Numbered from the stretch's first letter, positions 1-5,823 are shown. The stretch is 6,026 nt of DNA from Rhizobacter sp. (GCA_025360945.1 JANYBE010000331.1:1-6026); one strand, 5' to 3'. Translations and numbers: made by a program. Notes: generated by a model not told the origin, from the letters alone.

Positions 1-378
1 CACGCGGCCGATTTCCTGGCCGAGTTGCTGGAACTCCTGGTTCAGCGAGTCCTTGTCGGAGCCGCTGTTGGTGGAGTTCAGGGCCTGCACGGCGAGTTCA
101 CGCATGCGCTGCAGCGAATCGCCGACCGAGGCGAGTGCGCCGTCGGCGGTCTGCGCCAGCGAAATGCCGTCGTTGGCGTTGCGGATCGCGACGTTCGCGC
201 CACGGACTTGAGCGCTCATGCGCTGCGAGATCGCCAGACCGGCGGCGTCGTCGGCCGCCGAGTTGATGCGCAAGCCCGAAGACAGGCGCTGCATCGAGGT
301 CGACAGCGACGACTGCGAGCTAGACAGGTGACGCTGTGCGTTCAGCGAAAACAGATTGGTGTTGACTGACATGGACAT
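1..378 (-). CDS. fliC: Flagellin, N-terminal part (runs off the left edge)
   Basis: Encodes the filament subunit, exported by the flagellar type III system and polymerised outside the cell. The first 126 codons are present and the rest lies beyond base 1. Residues 1-126 form the conserved D0/D1 N-terminal region: an MSVNTN-like start, RLSSGLRINSAADDAAGLAI at 31-50, and LQRMRELAVQ at 89-98, which corresponds to the D1 stretch recognised by TLR5 in many proteobacterial flagellins. There is no signal peptide, as expected for type III export. Two in-frame ATGs exist, at 378 and 372. I chose 378 because AGGAG at 391-387 sits 8 nt upstream of it, whereas it would be 14 nt from 372; the upstream start adds only Met-Ser. 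A sigma-28 promoter and long leader lie upstream. The identity is very secure; which flagellin paralogue it is cannot be told. Confidence 0.97.
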   Translation of the reverse strand, partial: MSMSVNTNLFSLNAQRHLSSSQSSLSTSMQRLSSGLRINSAADDAAGLAISQRMSAQVRGANVAIRNANDGISLAQTADGALASVGDSLQRMRELAVQALNSTNSGSDKDSLNQEFQQLGQEIGRV

Positions 379-386
379 TTGAAAAG

Positions 387-391
387 CTCCT
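387..391 (-). promoter_or_regulatory. Shine-Dalgarno of fliC
   Basis: On the minus strand AGGAG is followed by 8 nt and then ATG at 378. This spacing decides the start between the two in-frame ATGs, 378 and 372. The site lies just downstream of the long-range stem in the fliC leader. Confidence 0.8.
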
Positions 392-402
392 AAACGGTTG
401 AA

Positions 403-522
403 GTGACACCCGGCACCAGCGCCGGCATTGCCTCGGCAGATTCCTTAGCGACTGCCTTGCTCTCTCACCTGCCTAAACGACCCCCTGTCGAAACAGGTGG
501 CTTGCTGCGCCCGGTGTGTCAC
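403..522 (-). promoter_or_regulatory. Structured part of the fliC 5' leader
   Basis: Bases 403-413 (GTGACACCCGG) are complementary to 511-522 (CCGGTGTGTCAC) with one bulged base at 515, so the fliC leader RNA can close an 11-bp basal stem. Inside it, CACCTG (466-471) pairs with CAGGTG (494-499). This inner stem encloses a smaller hairpin, CGAC (478-481) with GTCG (487-490) and a 5-nt loop. GGCAG (435-439) can also pair with CTGCC (452-456). The closed structure ends 11 nt upstream of the fliC Shine-Dalgarno. Nested pairing of this kind suggests a folded leader that could affect translation or mRNA stability. I do not recognise a known RNA family, and the function is inferred only from the folding. 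Confidence 0.45.
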
Positions 523-620
523 GCTTTGATACCGCGGATGGGTGGGCTTTCGCTCCCCCGTCACAAAGCATCTCGCTGATTCCGGACCCCGGTTCTGATC
601 GCTCATCCCCGTTGGATCAC

Positions 621-648
621 TTATCGGAGCGGCCTTGTCGGGACTTGA
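621..648 (-). promoter_or_regulatory. Sigma-28 (FliA) promoter of fliC
   Basis: On the minus strand the sequence reads TCAAGTCC (648-641), a 12-bp spacer, then TCCGATAA (628-621). This is a good match to the FliA pattern (T[A/C]AAGTTT, 11-bp spacer, GCCGATAA), with a spacer one base longer than in the other two sigma-28 promoters here. Transcription would begin near 613, giving a leader of about 235 nt. A run of eight As on this strand (plus-strand Ts 662-669) falls at about -49 to -56, where UP elements contact the RNA polymerase alpha subunit. Flagellin genes are classic FliA targets, which supports the call. Confidence 0.7.
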
Positions 649-924
649 GTCCAGCGCTGAATTTTTTTTCCCCGATCCACCGAAAAGCGCGGTTTCGTGA
701 GTTCTTTATCTGCGATCACCGCCAGGACCTGAGCGCTGTTTCCGATGGTCACAGTGCCTGCCGCATCGAGCCAGGCGAGGCGCCAAGCGACGAACTGGCT
801 GCGGACTCCCGTTTATATCGGCCGTTGCCGCGGAAAGCTGCGTTCCTAGAATTTGGCGAATCCTGTCGTTGCCGGCGGGCCCGCTTCTTCACTCGCACCT
901 TTTGCCGAGGTGCCCGACACGCCC
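649..924. other. Rest of the fliC / glycosyltransferase divergent intergenic region
   Basis: This stretch separates the fliC promoter from the chosen start of the TPR glycosyltransferase gene. Beyond the T8 run at 662-669 I see no RNA gene, no convincing sigma-70 or sigma-54 promoter for the plus-strand gene, and no credible small ORF. A plus-strand open frame crosses 516-1037, but its composition looks random and it overlaps the start of the real gene in another frame. The promoter of the plus-strand gene pair should lie somewhere here. Confidence 0.5.
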
Positions 925-2880
925 ATGCAGCTCAAGCAACGAAAGCCGACCCCTGTGACGACCGTGCACCATCCAAAGCCATCGCGCGAAGCCCAGCGCC
1001 ACTGGCAGCGAGGTGTCGGGCTCGGCAAGACAGGTGACTGGTCCGGCGCCGAGCGCGCCTTCTTGAAGGCCGTCGATGAGAGCCCTCACGACACGGTCTT
1101 GCTGATCAATCTGGCGCGCGCCCAGTTGATGAACGATCACCTTGACAGCGCGCTGCGCAGCGCCCAGACCGTGCTCACGCTGACACCCGACGACGGGATC
1201 GCGCGCACCATCGTCGCCGAATGCCTGAACCGCCAGTACCGTTTCGCCGAGGCCGTCGAGTGCCTGCGGCAGCAGCCCGCGCATGTCGCGCGTACGACCG
1301 AGTTCCACCAAAACCTGAGCGAGGCGCTGTTCAACGCCGGCATGCACAAGGAGGCGATCGGCGCGCTGTTCGATGCGCTCAGCGGCAACATGGGCCACGC
1401 GATGTCGCACTACCGGCTCGGCCTGTCGTTCAACGCGCTGGGCATGAAGGCCGAAGGCACCAAGTGCCTGCGCACGGCGCTGCTGCTCGGCATGGGGCCC
1501 GGAGATCTCGCTGCGCAAGGCCTGCTGACATTCATCGAGCGCGAGCTGTGCCGCTGGCAGCATGCGACCACCGACCTGGCCGGCTTGCGCCGCCTCGTTG
1601 GCGAGTTGCCGGCCAATGCCACGCAATGGGCCGCCGTGTTCGCGCAGGTCACACTCACCGATGATGCCGACGCGCACCTGCGCGTGGCGCGCTCCTGCGT
1701 GCGCTTCACGACGCGTGGCGTTCAGCCCTTCGCGCCACAGCCGCCGCGTGCGCTGCCGCAGCGCCTGCGCGTGGGCTTCGTGTCGGCCGACTTTCACCAG
1801 CACGCGACTGCGGTGCTGATGGCCGAGGTGTTCGAAAAGCTCGACCGAAATCGCTTCGAGATCAGCTTCTACTCGCACGGCCCCGAAGACGGTACGCCGA
1901 TGCGCGAGCGTCTGAAGCGCGCGGCCGATCATTTCGTCGAGGCTTCGGGCCTGAGTGATCTCGAGGTCGCTCAGCACATCCAACGCGACGGTATCGACGT
2001 GCTGGTCGACCTGAAGGGCCACACGCGCGACTCGCGCCTGGCCATCATGGCCTACCGCGCTGCGCCGGTGCAGGCGAGCTTTCTCGGCTTTCCGGGCACC
2101 ACTGGCGCAGACTTCATCGACTACTTCATCGGCGACGAGATCGTCTCGCCGCTGTCGCATGCTGCGCACTACAGCGAGAAGCTTGCGCTGATGCCGCACT
2201 GCTACCAGCCCAACGACCGCCAGCGCCCGCTGCCGGCGCCGCTGACGCGGGCGCAGGCCGGCCTGCCCGAGGGGGCGCTCGTGCTGTGCGGCTTCAATCA
2301 GCCGTTCAAGCTCTCGCCGGAGGTGTTCGACGTCTGGTGCCGCTTGCTGCACCAGCGACCCGACGCCGTGCTCTGGTTGCTGCAATGGAACGGCAGTGCA
2401 CCGGCGCAACTGCGCAACGAGGCGGCCGCGCGCGGCATCGACCCGCAGCGCCTGGTGTTCGCACCCAAGCTCGGCATCGCCGCCCACATGAGCCGCCTGG
2501 CGCTGGCCGACCTGTTCCTCGACACCTGGCCGTGCAACGGCCACACCACCGCCAGTGATGCGCTGTGGGCCGCTGTACCGGTCGTCACGTATGCAGGCCC
2601 GAGCTTCGCTTCGCGCGTCGCCGCGAGCCTGCTGCAGTCCGTGGGCCTGCCCGAGCTGGCCTGCAACACGTTGGCCGATTACGAGCGCCAGGTGCTGGCG
2701 CTGGCCAACGATGCGACGCTGCGTGAAGCACTGCGCGCGCACCTGCTGAAGGCGCGCGACACCGCACCGCTGTTTGACAGCACAAGCTACACGCGCGACT
2801 TCGGCAATCTGCTGTGGGCGATGGCCGAACGCTGGTCGCATGGCCAGGCACCCGAGCACCTGCGCGGCGTAGCCGCCTGA
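925..2880 (+). CDS. TPR / SPINDLY-type O-GlcNAc transferase-like protein, candidate flagellin glycosyltransferase
   Basis: A 651-residue protein, probably cytoplasmic, of the Glyco_transf_41 (OGT/SPINDLY, GT41) family, which moves a sugar from a UDP-sugar to Ser/Thr of proteins. About five TPR-like helical repeats occupy residues 24-190 and usually bind the protein substrate; human OGT has about thirteen. The catalytic part starts near 280. It shows VGFVSADFHQH, whose last His (293) aligns with human OGT H498; DLKGHTRDSR (362-371); GFPGTTGADFIDYFI (388-402); FNQPFKLS with a Lys (462) matching human K842; and CNGHTT (537-542) followed by FASRVAASLL, as in OGT. The start is uncertain: ATG 925 has GAGGT 13 nt upstream, with in-frame GTG 910 and TTG 853 as alternatives. 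The next gene follows 12 nt after the stop. The family is clear. Flagellin as the substrate is inferred from the adjoining fliC; the donor sugar is unknown. Confidence 0.88.
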   Translation: MQLKQRKPTPVTTVHHPKPSREAQRHWQRGVGLGKTGDWSGAERAFLKAVDESPHDTVLLINLARAQLMNDHLDSALRSAQTVLTLTPDDGIARTIVAECLNRQYRFAEAVECLRQQPAHVARTTEFHQNLSEALFNAGMHKEAIGALFDALSGNMGHAMSHYRLGLSFNALGMKAEGTKCLRTALLLGMGPGDLAAQGLLTFIERELCRWQHATTDLAGLRRLVGELPANATQWAAVFAQVTLTDDADAHLRVARSCVRFTTRGVQPFAPQPPRALPQRLRVGFVSADFHQHATAVLMAEVFEKLDRNRFEISFYSHGPEDGTPMRERLKRAADHFVEASGLSDLEVAQHIQRDGIDVLVDLKGHTRDSRLAIMAYRAAPVQASFLGFPGTTGADFIDYFIGDEIVSPLSHAAHYSEKLALMPHCYQPNDRQRPLPAPLTRAQAGLPEGALVLCGFNQPFKLSPEVFDVWCRLLHQRPDAVLWLLQWNGSAPAQLRNEAAARGIDPQRLVFAPKLGIAAHMSRLALADLFLDTWPCNGHTTASDALWAAVPVVTYAGPSFASRVAASLLQSVGLPELACNTLADYERQVLALANDATLREALRAHLLKARDTAPLFDSTSYTRDFGNLLWAMAERWSHGQAPEHLRGVAA

Positions 2881-2892
2881 ACGGAAGACTTC

Positions 2893-4395
2893 ATGAACGC
2901 CTTGCCCGACATCCATCTCTGCATCGTCCAACCCGCCGGCTATGTCCACTCGCTCGGCTTTTTGGATCAGGCGCGCTACTTCCGCCACCAGTTCCGCCGC
3001 ATGGGCGCCGCGGTGAGCCTGGCCAAGAACCGGTTGCGCCACGACGCCGTCAACTTCGTGTTCGGTGCCCACCTGGGCTTCGAAGCCGCGCTGCGCCAGC
3101 GCTATAGCTGCGTTTTCGTAAACCTCGAGCAGCTCGGACGCGGCGGTGCCGCAGTGCCGCCCGCCTATGTGCGGCTGCTCGCCGGCTCGGCCGTGGTCGA
3201 GTACGACGCCGACAACATCGCCGCCTACACCACGCATGCCGACGACGTGCCGCTGTTCCCGCTGCTGAGCGCGCCCTATCTGCGACCGGCCAACGCGTTG
3301 GCGCTCGAAGACCGGCCGATCGACCTTCTGTTCATCGGCAGCCTCAACGAGCGCCGCAAGGCACTGATCCAGCGCATCGAGGCGAGCGGCCGCACGGTGA
3401 CGCTGTTCGACGCGCCGACCTACGGCCCCGAACGCGATCAGGTGATCTTGCAGGCCAAGGCGGTGCTCAACACGCACTTCTACTCAAGCAGCCGCTTCGA
3501 GCAGGCGCGCGTCTCGCATTGCCTGTCGCTGCGCACGCCGGTGATCTCGGAGCGCACGCCGCAGACGCGGCCGCACGAGGCCTTTGAGAACAACGTGTTC
3601 TGGTTCGACGACGCGGGCCTCGAGGACTTCTTCAAACACCGCTTCGCGACGCCCGGGTTCTACGCCGAGGCACGCGCCGCGATCGAGCGCTTCGAGCAGT
3701 TCGACCCGATCGAGGCCTACGCCGACATCCTCGCGTTCGCCGCCGGCTTCGGTGCCACCCACCAGCAACAGCGCAGTGCGGTGGCCTGGCAGCCCTCGCA
3801 CATCAACCTCGGTTCGGGCAAGGACTACAAGTCCGGCTGGCTGAACATCGACATCATCGAGCGCGCCCAGCCCGACCTGGTGCTCGACCTCGGTCAGCCG
3901 GTGGACTGGCCGGTGCAGGGCCACACGCCATATGCGGGCGAGTTGCTGTTGGCCGAGGGTACGGTCGAGACGATCTATGCCAACAACGTGCTCGAGCATG
4001 TCCCCGATTTGCCGCAGCTGATGGGCAATTGCCTCGCGCTGCTCAAGACCGGTGGTAGCTTCGTCATCGAAGTGCCCTACGAGCACGCCGCCACCGCATG
4101 GCAGGACCCGACGCACCTGCGTGCACTCAACGAGAAGTCGTGGCTCTACTACACCGACTGGTTCTGGTATCTCGGCTGGTTCGAGTACCGCTTCAAGGTC
4201 GAGCAGTTCGGGTACCTCGACGAGTCGCTGCGGGTCTGCGGGCGCGAATCGGCGGCGTTCATGCGCGTGACGCTGAACAAAGTCGAGACCAGTGCGCGCG
4301 AACGCACCACGGCACGCGTGATGCGCGCCGACTTCGCGCTGCCAGACGACGAGCTGCTGTACGAGAACGCCGCGCACGACGCCGTGCCGGCATAA
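2893..4395 (+). CDS. Bifunctional protein: glycosyltransferase-like N-terminus fused to SAM-dependent methyltransferase
   Basis: A 500-residue, probably cytoplasmic protein with two parts. Residues 1-290 resemble a CgeB-like or GT1-like GT-B glycosyltransferase: RPIDLLFIGSLNERRKAL at about 141-158, then VLNTHFYSSSRFEQARVSHCLSL and TPVISE (215-220), the kind of nucleotide-sugar-binding half seen in those families. Residues 300-460 are a Methyltransf_11-type domain: INLGSGKDYKSGWLNIDI (304-321) is the SAM-binding motif I with the following acidic strand, ANNVLEHVPDL (363-373) is the usual post-motif, and GGSFVIEVPYEH (387-398) and DPTHLRALNEKSW (405-417) follow. ATG 2893 has GGAAG 5 nt upstream, and the gene is evidently co-transcribed with the one before it. 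A plausible job is extending and methylating the sugar added to flagellin. The methyltransferase call is strong, the glycosyltransferase half moderate, and the substrate inferred. Confidence 0.75.
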   Translation: MNALPDIHLCIVQPAGYVHSLGFLDQARYFRHQFRRMGAAVSLAKNRLRHDAVNFVFGAHLGFEAALRQRYSCVFVNLEQLGRGGAAVPPAYVRLLAGSAVVEYDADNIAAYTTHADDVPLFPLLSAPYLRPANALALEDRPIDLLFIGSLNERRKALIQRIEASGRTVTLFDAPTYGPERDQVILQAKAVLNTHFYSSSRFEQARVSHCLSLRTPVISERTPQTRPHEAFENNVFWFDDAGLEDFFKHRFATPGFYAEARAAIERFEQFDPIEAYADILAFAAGFGATHQQQRSAVAWQPSHINLGSGKDYKSGWLNIDIIERAQPDLVLDLGQPVDWPVQGHTPYAGELLLAEGTVETIYANNVLEHVPDLPQLMGNCLALLKTGGSFVIEVPYEHAATAWQDPTHLRALNEKSWLYYTDWFWYLGWFEYRFKVEQFGYLDESLRVCGRESAAFMRVTLNKVETSARERTTARVMRADFALPDDELLYENAAHDAVPA

Positions 4396-4419
4396 GCGCG
4401 CGCTGCGTGGGCGCCCCGA

Positions 4420-4442
4420 AGACCGCTGCGGCGGTCTCTTTT
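4420..4442 (+). terminator. Probable intrinsic terminator of the glycosyl/methyltransferase pair
   Basis: AGACCGC (4420-4426), loop TGCG, then GCGGTCT (4431-4437) form a perfect 7-bp GC-rich stem, followed by CTTTT. The hairpin starts 24 bases after the stop codon of the preceding gene and would insulate flhDC from it. The U-tract is short, so termination may be partial. Confidence 0.6.
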
Positions 4443-4570
4443 CGTTGGGATGCCTGTCGCCCCTGTAGGTGTTTGCCTGACAGAGGGCATGGAAGAACGT
4501 GGACTCAAGCGACAGAATCGGCCTGATGCGCGGGCCCTGAGCGGATCTTCACAATCCGTATCACGTTGAG

Positions 4571-4610
4571 ACACAAAACAACTACACACATCTACGCCAA
4601 CACGCACACG
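4571..4610 (+). promoter_or_regulatory. A/C-rich leader of flhDC
   Basis: In these 40 bases just upstream of the flhD Shine-Dalgarno, only three are T and three are G; the rest are A or C. Such stretches stay single-stranded in mRNA and often serve as translation enhancers or as sites for G/U-rich small RNAs. GGAG at 4615-4618 with a 6-nt gap to ATG 4625 is the flhD ribosome binding site. I could not identify a convincing promoter in 4443-4570. Confidence 0.4.
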
Positions 4611-4624
4611 CATCGGAGCACAAC

Positions 4625-4948
4625 ATGAACGCAGACCAAATTCTCACCGAAATTCGCGAAGCCAACCTGTCGTACCTGATGCTGGCACAAAGCCTGATCC
4701 GTGCCGACAAGGAGCAGGCCCTGTTCCGCCTCGGCGTCAGCGAGGAGAGCGCGGCGATGATCGCGCTGCTTACACCGGCGCAGATGATGAAGATCGCCTC
4801 GGGCAACACGCTGCTGTGCAAGTTCCGCATCGACGACGACCTGGTCTGGGGCCTGCTGACCAATCACGGCAAGGGCGCCGCGAACGACACCACCTCGCGC
4901 CTGCATGCCTCGATCCTGCTGGCCGGCCGCCACCAAGAGGCTGCCTGA
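4625..4948 (+). CDS. flhD: Flagellar transcriptional regulator FlhD
   Basis: A 107-residue subunit of the FlhD4C2 master activator, which binds promoters of class 2 flagellar genes with FlhC and recruits sigma-70 RNA polymerase. The sequence fits the all-helical FlhD family over its whole length: an N-terminal EIREANLSYLMLAQSLIRAD helix region (9-28), a middle LLTPAQMMKIAS segment (48-59), and Cys65, the position that forms the inter-subunit disulfide in E. coli FlhD. It is slightly shorter than the roughly 116-residue E. coli protein, the difference being at the C-terminus. GGAG (4615-4618) lies 6 nt before the ATG. flhC begins one base after the stop, so the two are probably translationally coupled. 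Regulation is probably at the operon leader, which is A/C-rich. Confidence 0.96.
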   Translation: MNADQILTEIREANLSYLMLAQSLIRADKEQALFRLGVSEESAAMIALLTPAQMMKIASGNTLLCKFRIDDDLVWGLLTNHGKGAANDTTSRLHASILLAGRHQEAA

Positions 4949-4949
4949 C

Positions 4950-5489
4950 ATGGCCCGCTCCAAGAGCATTCTGACCGAAGCGAAGCAGATCGAGCGTGCC
5001 GTCACGCTGATCAACCTGGGCGCGCGCTTGCAGGTGCTCGAATCGGAAACCGACATGTCGTACGAGCGCCTGCTGCGTCTGTACAAGGAAGTGTCGGGCA
5101 AGTCGCCGAGCAAGGGCCAGCTGCCGTTCTCGACCGACTGGTTCATGACCTGGCAGCCGAACATCCATGCCAGCCTGTTCCTCAACATCCACGAGTACTT
5201 GAACAAGGTCGCCGAGATGGACGAGATCGACACCGTCATCAAGGCGTATCAGCTGTATCAGGAGCAGACCCAGGCGCAAGGCCTGGAGGCGCTGCTCTCG
5301 GTGACGCGCGCTTGGCGCCTCGTCAAGTTCGTCGACAACGGCATGCTGACCATGACCAAGTGCTCCAAGTGCGGTGGCCACTTTGTCACGCACCCGCACG
5401 AGATCGCCAAGCACTACGTGTGCGGACTGTGCTGCCCGCCGGCGCGTGCCGGCAAGGGCAAGGCGGCCGGCGGCATCCAGATGCACTGA
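4950..5489 (+). CDS. flhC: Flagellar transcriptional regulator FlhC
   Basis: A 179-residue DNA-binding partner of FlhD in the FlhD4C2 activator of flagellar class 2 promoters. Seen in the sequence: an N-terminal helical region with ERAVTLINLGARLQVLESET (15-34), FSTDWFMTWQP (60-70), and a C-terminal zinc-binding set Cys138-X2-Cys141-X16-Cys158-X2-Cys161, the same spacing as the four zinc cysteines of E. coli FlhC; an extra Cys162 follows. I chose ATG 4950 because the protein then matches the family's N-terminus (MARSKSILTEAKQIERA) and starts one base after the flhD stop. The in-frame upstream extension would lie inside flhD and is not credible. The C-terminal tail after residue 163 is basic and glycine-rich, and shorter than in E. 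coli. Confidence 0.96.
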   Translation: MARSKSILTEAKQIERAVTLINLGARLQVLESETDMSYERLLRLYKEVSGKSPSKGQLPFSTDWFMTWQPNIHASLFLNIHEYLNKVAEMDEIDTVIKAYQLYQEQTQAQGLEALLSVTRAWRLVKFVDNGMLTMTKCSKCGGHFVTHPHEIAKHYVCGLCCPPARAGKGKAAGGIQMH

Positions 5490-5547
5490 AGTCATGGCGC
5501 CCCTCGCCCGACGAGTACGTCAGGCGATCCCCAATGGCGATGCGGGC

Positions 5548-5582
5548 CGGCCGAGGTCCGCGCAGTGGCAGCTTCTCGGCCG
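5548..5582 (+). repeat. Inverted repeat downstream of flhC
   Basis: CGGCCGAG (5548-5555) and CTCGGCCG (5575-5582) are perfect inverted repeats with a 19-base loop, 58 bases after the flhC stop. No T-run follows, so it is not a standard intrinsic terminator. It could stabilise the 3' end of the flhDC mRNA, or be chance in GC-rich sequence. I see no credible gene in 5490-5607. Confidence 0.35.
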
Positions 5583-5607
5583 ATGGCGGCCGCGGCGTTC
5601 GGCCAGC

Positions 5608-5634
5608 TCAAGTTTCAGCGTCAGTGACCGATAC
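5608..5634 (+). promoter_or_regulatory. Sigma-28 (FliA) promoter upstream of the terminator (candidate sRNA promoter)
   Basis: TCAAGTTT (5608-5615), an 11-bp spacer, and ACCGATAC (5627-5634) match the FliA consensus with the ideal spacer. The -35 half is the best of the three in this window. The start point should fall near 5642. No ORF with a ribosome binding site follows before the strong terminator at 5691-5717, so its direct product would be a short RNA. Confidence 0.65.
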
Positions 5635-5641
5635 CGTTTTC

Positions 5642-5717
5642 TGAACCGTTCCAATTGCTTGTCTCCTCCTGGCACATTTGTGTGTCTTTGAATGGGTCCT
5701 TCGGGACCCATTTTTTT
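5642..5717 (+). ncRNA. Candidate FliA-dependent small RNA between flhC and motA
   Basis: The predicted transcript is about 76 nt, from the start point of the sigma-28 promoter at 5608-5634 to the end of the U-run of the C(UUCG)G terminator. Its first 50 nt look single-stranded. They contain CUCCUCCU (5663-5670), which includes the CCUCCU anti-Shine-Dalgarno core, and a G/U-rich stretch, UUUGUGUGUCUUUG (5677-5690). An unpaired seed region followed by a terminator hairpin and seven Us is the usual build of an Hfq-binding sRNA. The alternative is an attenuated leader for motA, with some read-through past the terminator. I do not recognise an Rfam family. Promoter and terminator are seen in the sequence; an RNA acting in trans is inference. 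Confidence 0.5.
5691..5717 (+). terminator. Strong intrinsic terminator with C(UUCG)G tetraloop
   Basis: AATGGGTCC (5691-5699), loop TTCG, and GGACCCATT (5704-5712) form a 9-bp perfect stem closed by C-G on an extra-stable UUCG tetraloop. The T-run spans 5711-5717. It would end both flhDC transcripts and the short transcript from the sigma-28 promoter at 5608-5634, and it separates them from motA. Confidence 0.9.
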
Positions 5718-5735
5718 GATCCGGCGCGTCAGCGC

Positions 5736-5762
5736 TCAAGCACGCTGGGCGCGCGCCGATAA
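5736..5762 (+). promoter_or_regulatory. Sigma-28 (FliA) promoter of motA
   Basis: TCAAGCAC (5736-5743), an 11-bp spacer, and GCCGATAA (5755-5762) give a perfect -10 consensus and a good -35. It lies just past the terminator, so motA is expressed as a late flagellar gene independently of flhDC. Transcription should start near 5770, giving a leader of about 54 nt. Confidence 0.85.
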
Positions 5763-5779
5763 AGCCTGCAGGCAGGAGA

Positions 5780-5799
5780 CCACCGCGCAAAAGTGGTGG
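5780..5799 (+). promoter_or_regulatory. Hairpin in the motA leader
   Basis: CCACCGC (5780-5786) can pair with GTGGTGG (5793-5799), including one G-U pair, around a 6-nt A-rich loop. AGGAGAC (5774-5780) lies directly upstream and is too far from the motA ATG (about 44 nt) to be its ribosome binding site; the only weak candidate near the start is GGAT at 5811-5814. The hairpin would put the 5' end of the leader into a compact stem. Its role is unknown. Confidence 0.4.
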
Positions 5800-5823
5800 C
5801 TCGCAAACACGGATCTTTAAACC

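Noticed and set aside
641..669. A short hairpin (GGAC-TTGA-GTCC) with a T8 run as a plus-strand terminator
   Set aside because: The stem has only 4 bp and is separated from the T-run by 9 bases; the same bases are better explained as the -35 box and A-tract of the fliC promoter.
815..841. A second sigma-28-like site for fliC on the minus strand (GCAGCTTT-N11-GCCGATAT)
   Set aside because: The -10 half is good but the -35 half matches only 5 of 8 positions, and it would give a leader of over 400 nt. The site at 621-648 is better.
516..1037. A 173-codon plus-strand open frame in the region upstream of the TPR glycosyltransferase
   Set aside because: No family motif, no ribosome binding site, and it overlaps the start of the real gene in another frame.
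889..3477. An 862-codon open frame on the minus strand opposite the two transferase genes
   Set aside because: It mirrors the codon pattern of the GC-rich genes on the plus strand, shows no recognisable domain, and its predicted protein is rich in Arg, Ala, Gln and Val. The plus-strand frames have clear family motifs.
4505..4528. A TCAAG...CCTGAT resemblance to a sigma-28 promoter upstream of flhD
   Set aside because: The -10 half is degenerate (CCTGATG) and the spacing is wrong; flhDC is also normally a class 1 operon not driven by FliA.
5670..5685. TGGCAC followed by TTTG, a possible sigma-54 promoter before motA
   Set aside because: Only the -24 half matches; the required GC at -12 is absent, and the segment lies inside the candidate sRNA just before the terminator.
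5494..5691. A possible small protein starting at ATG 5494 after flhC
   Set aside because: Arg- and Ser-rich random-looking composition, no clear ribosome binding site, and it runs across the sigma-28 promoter towards the terminator.
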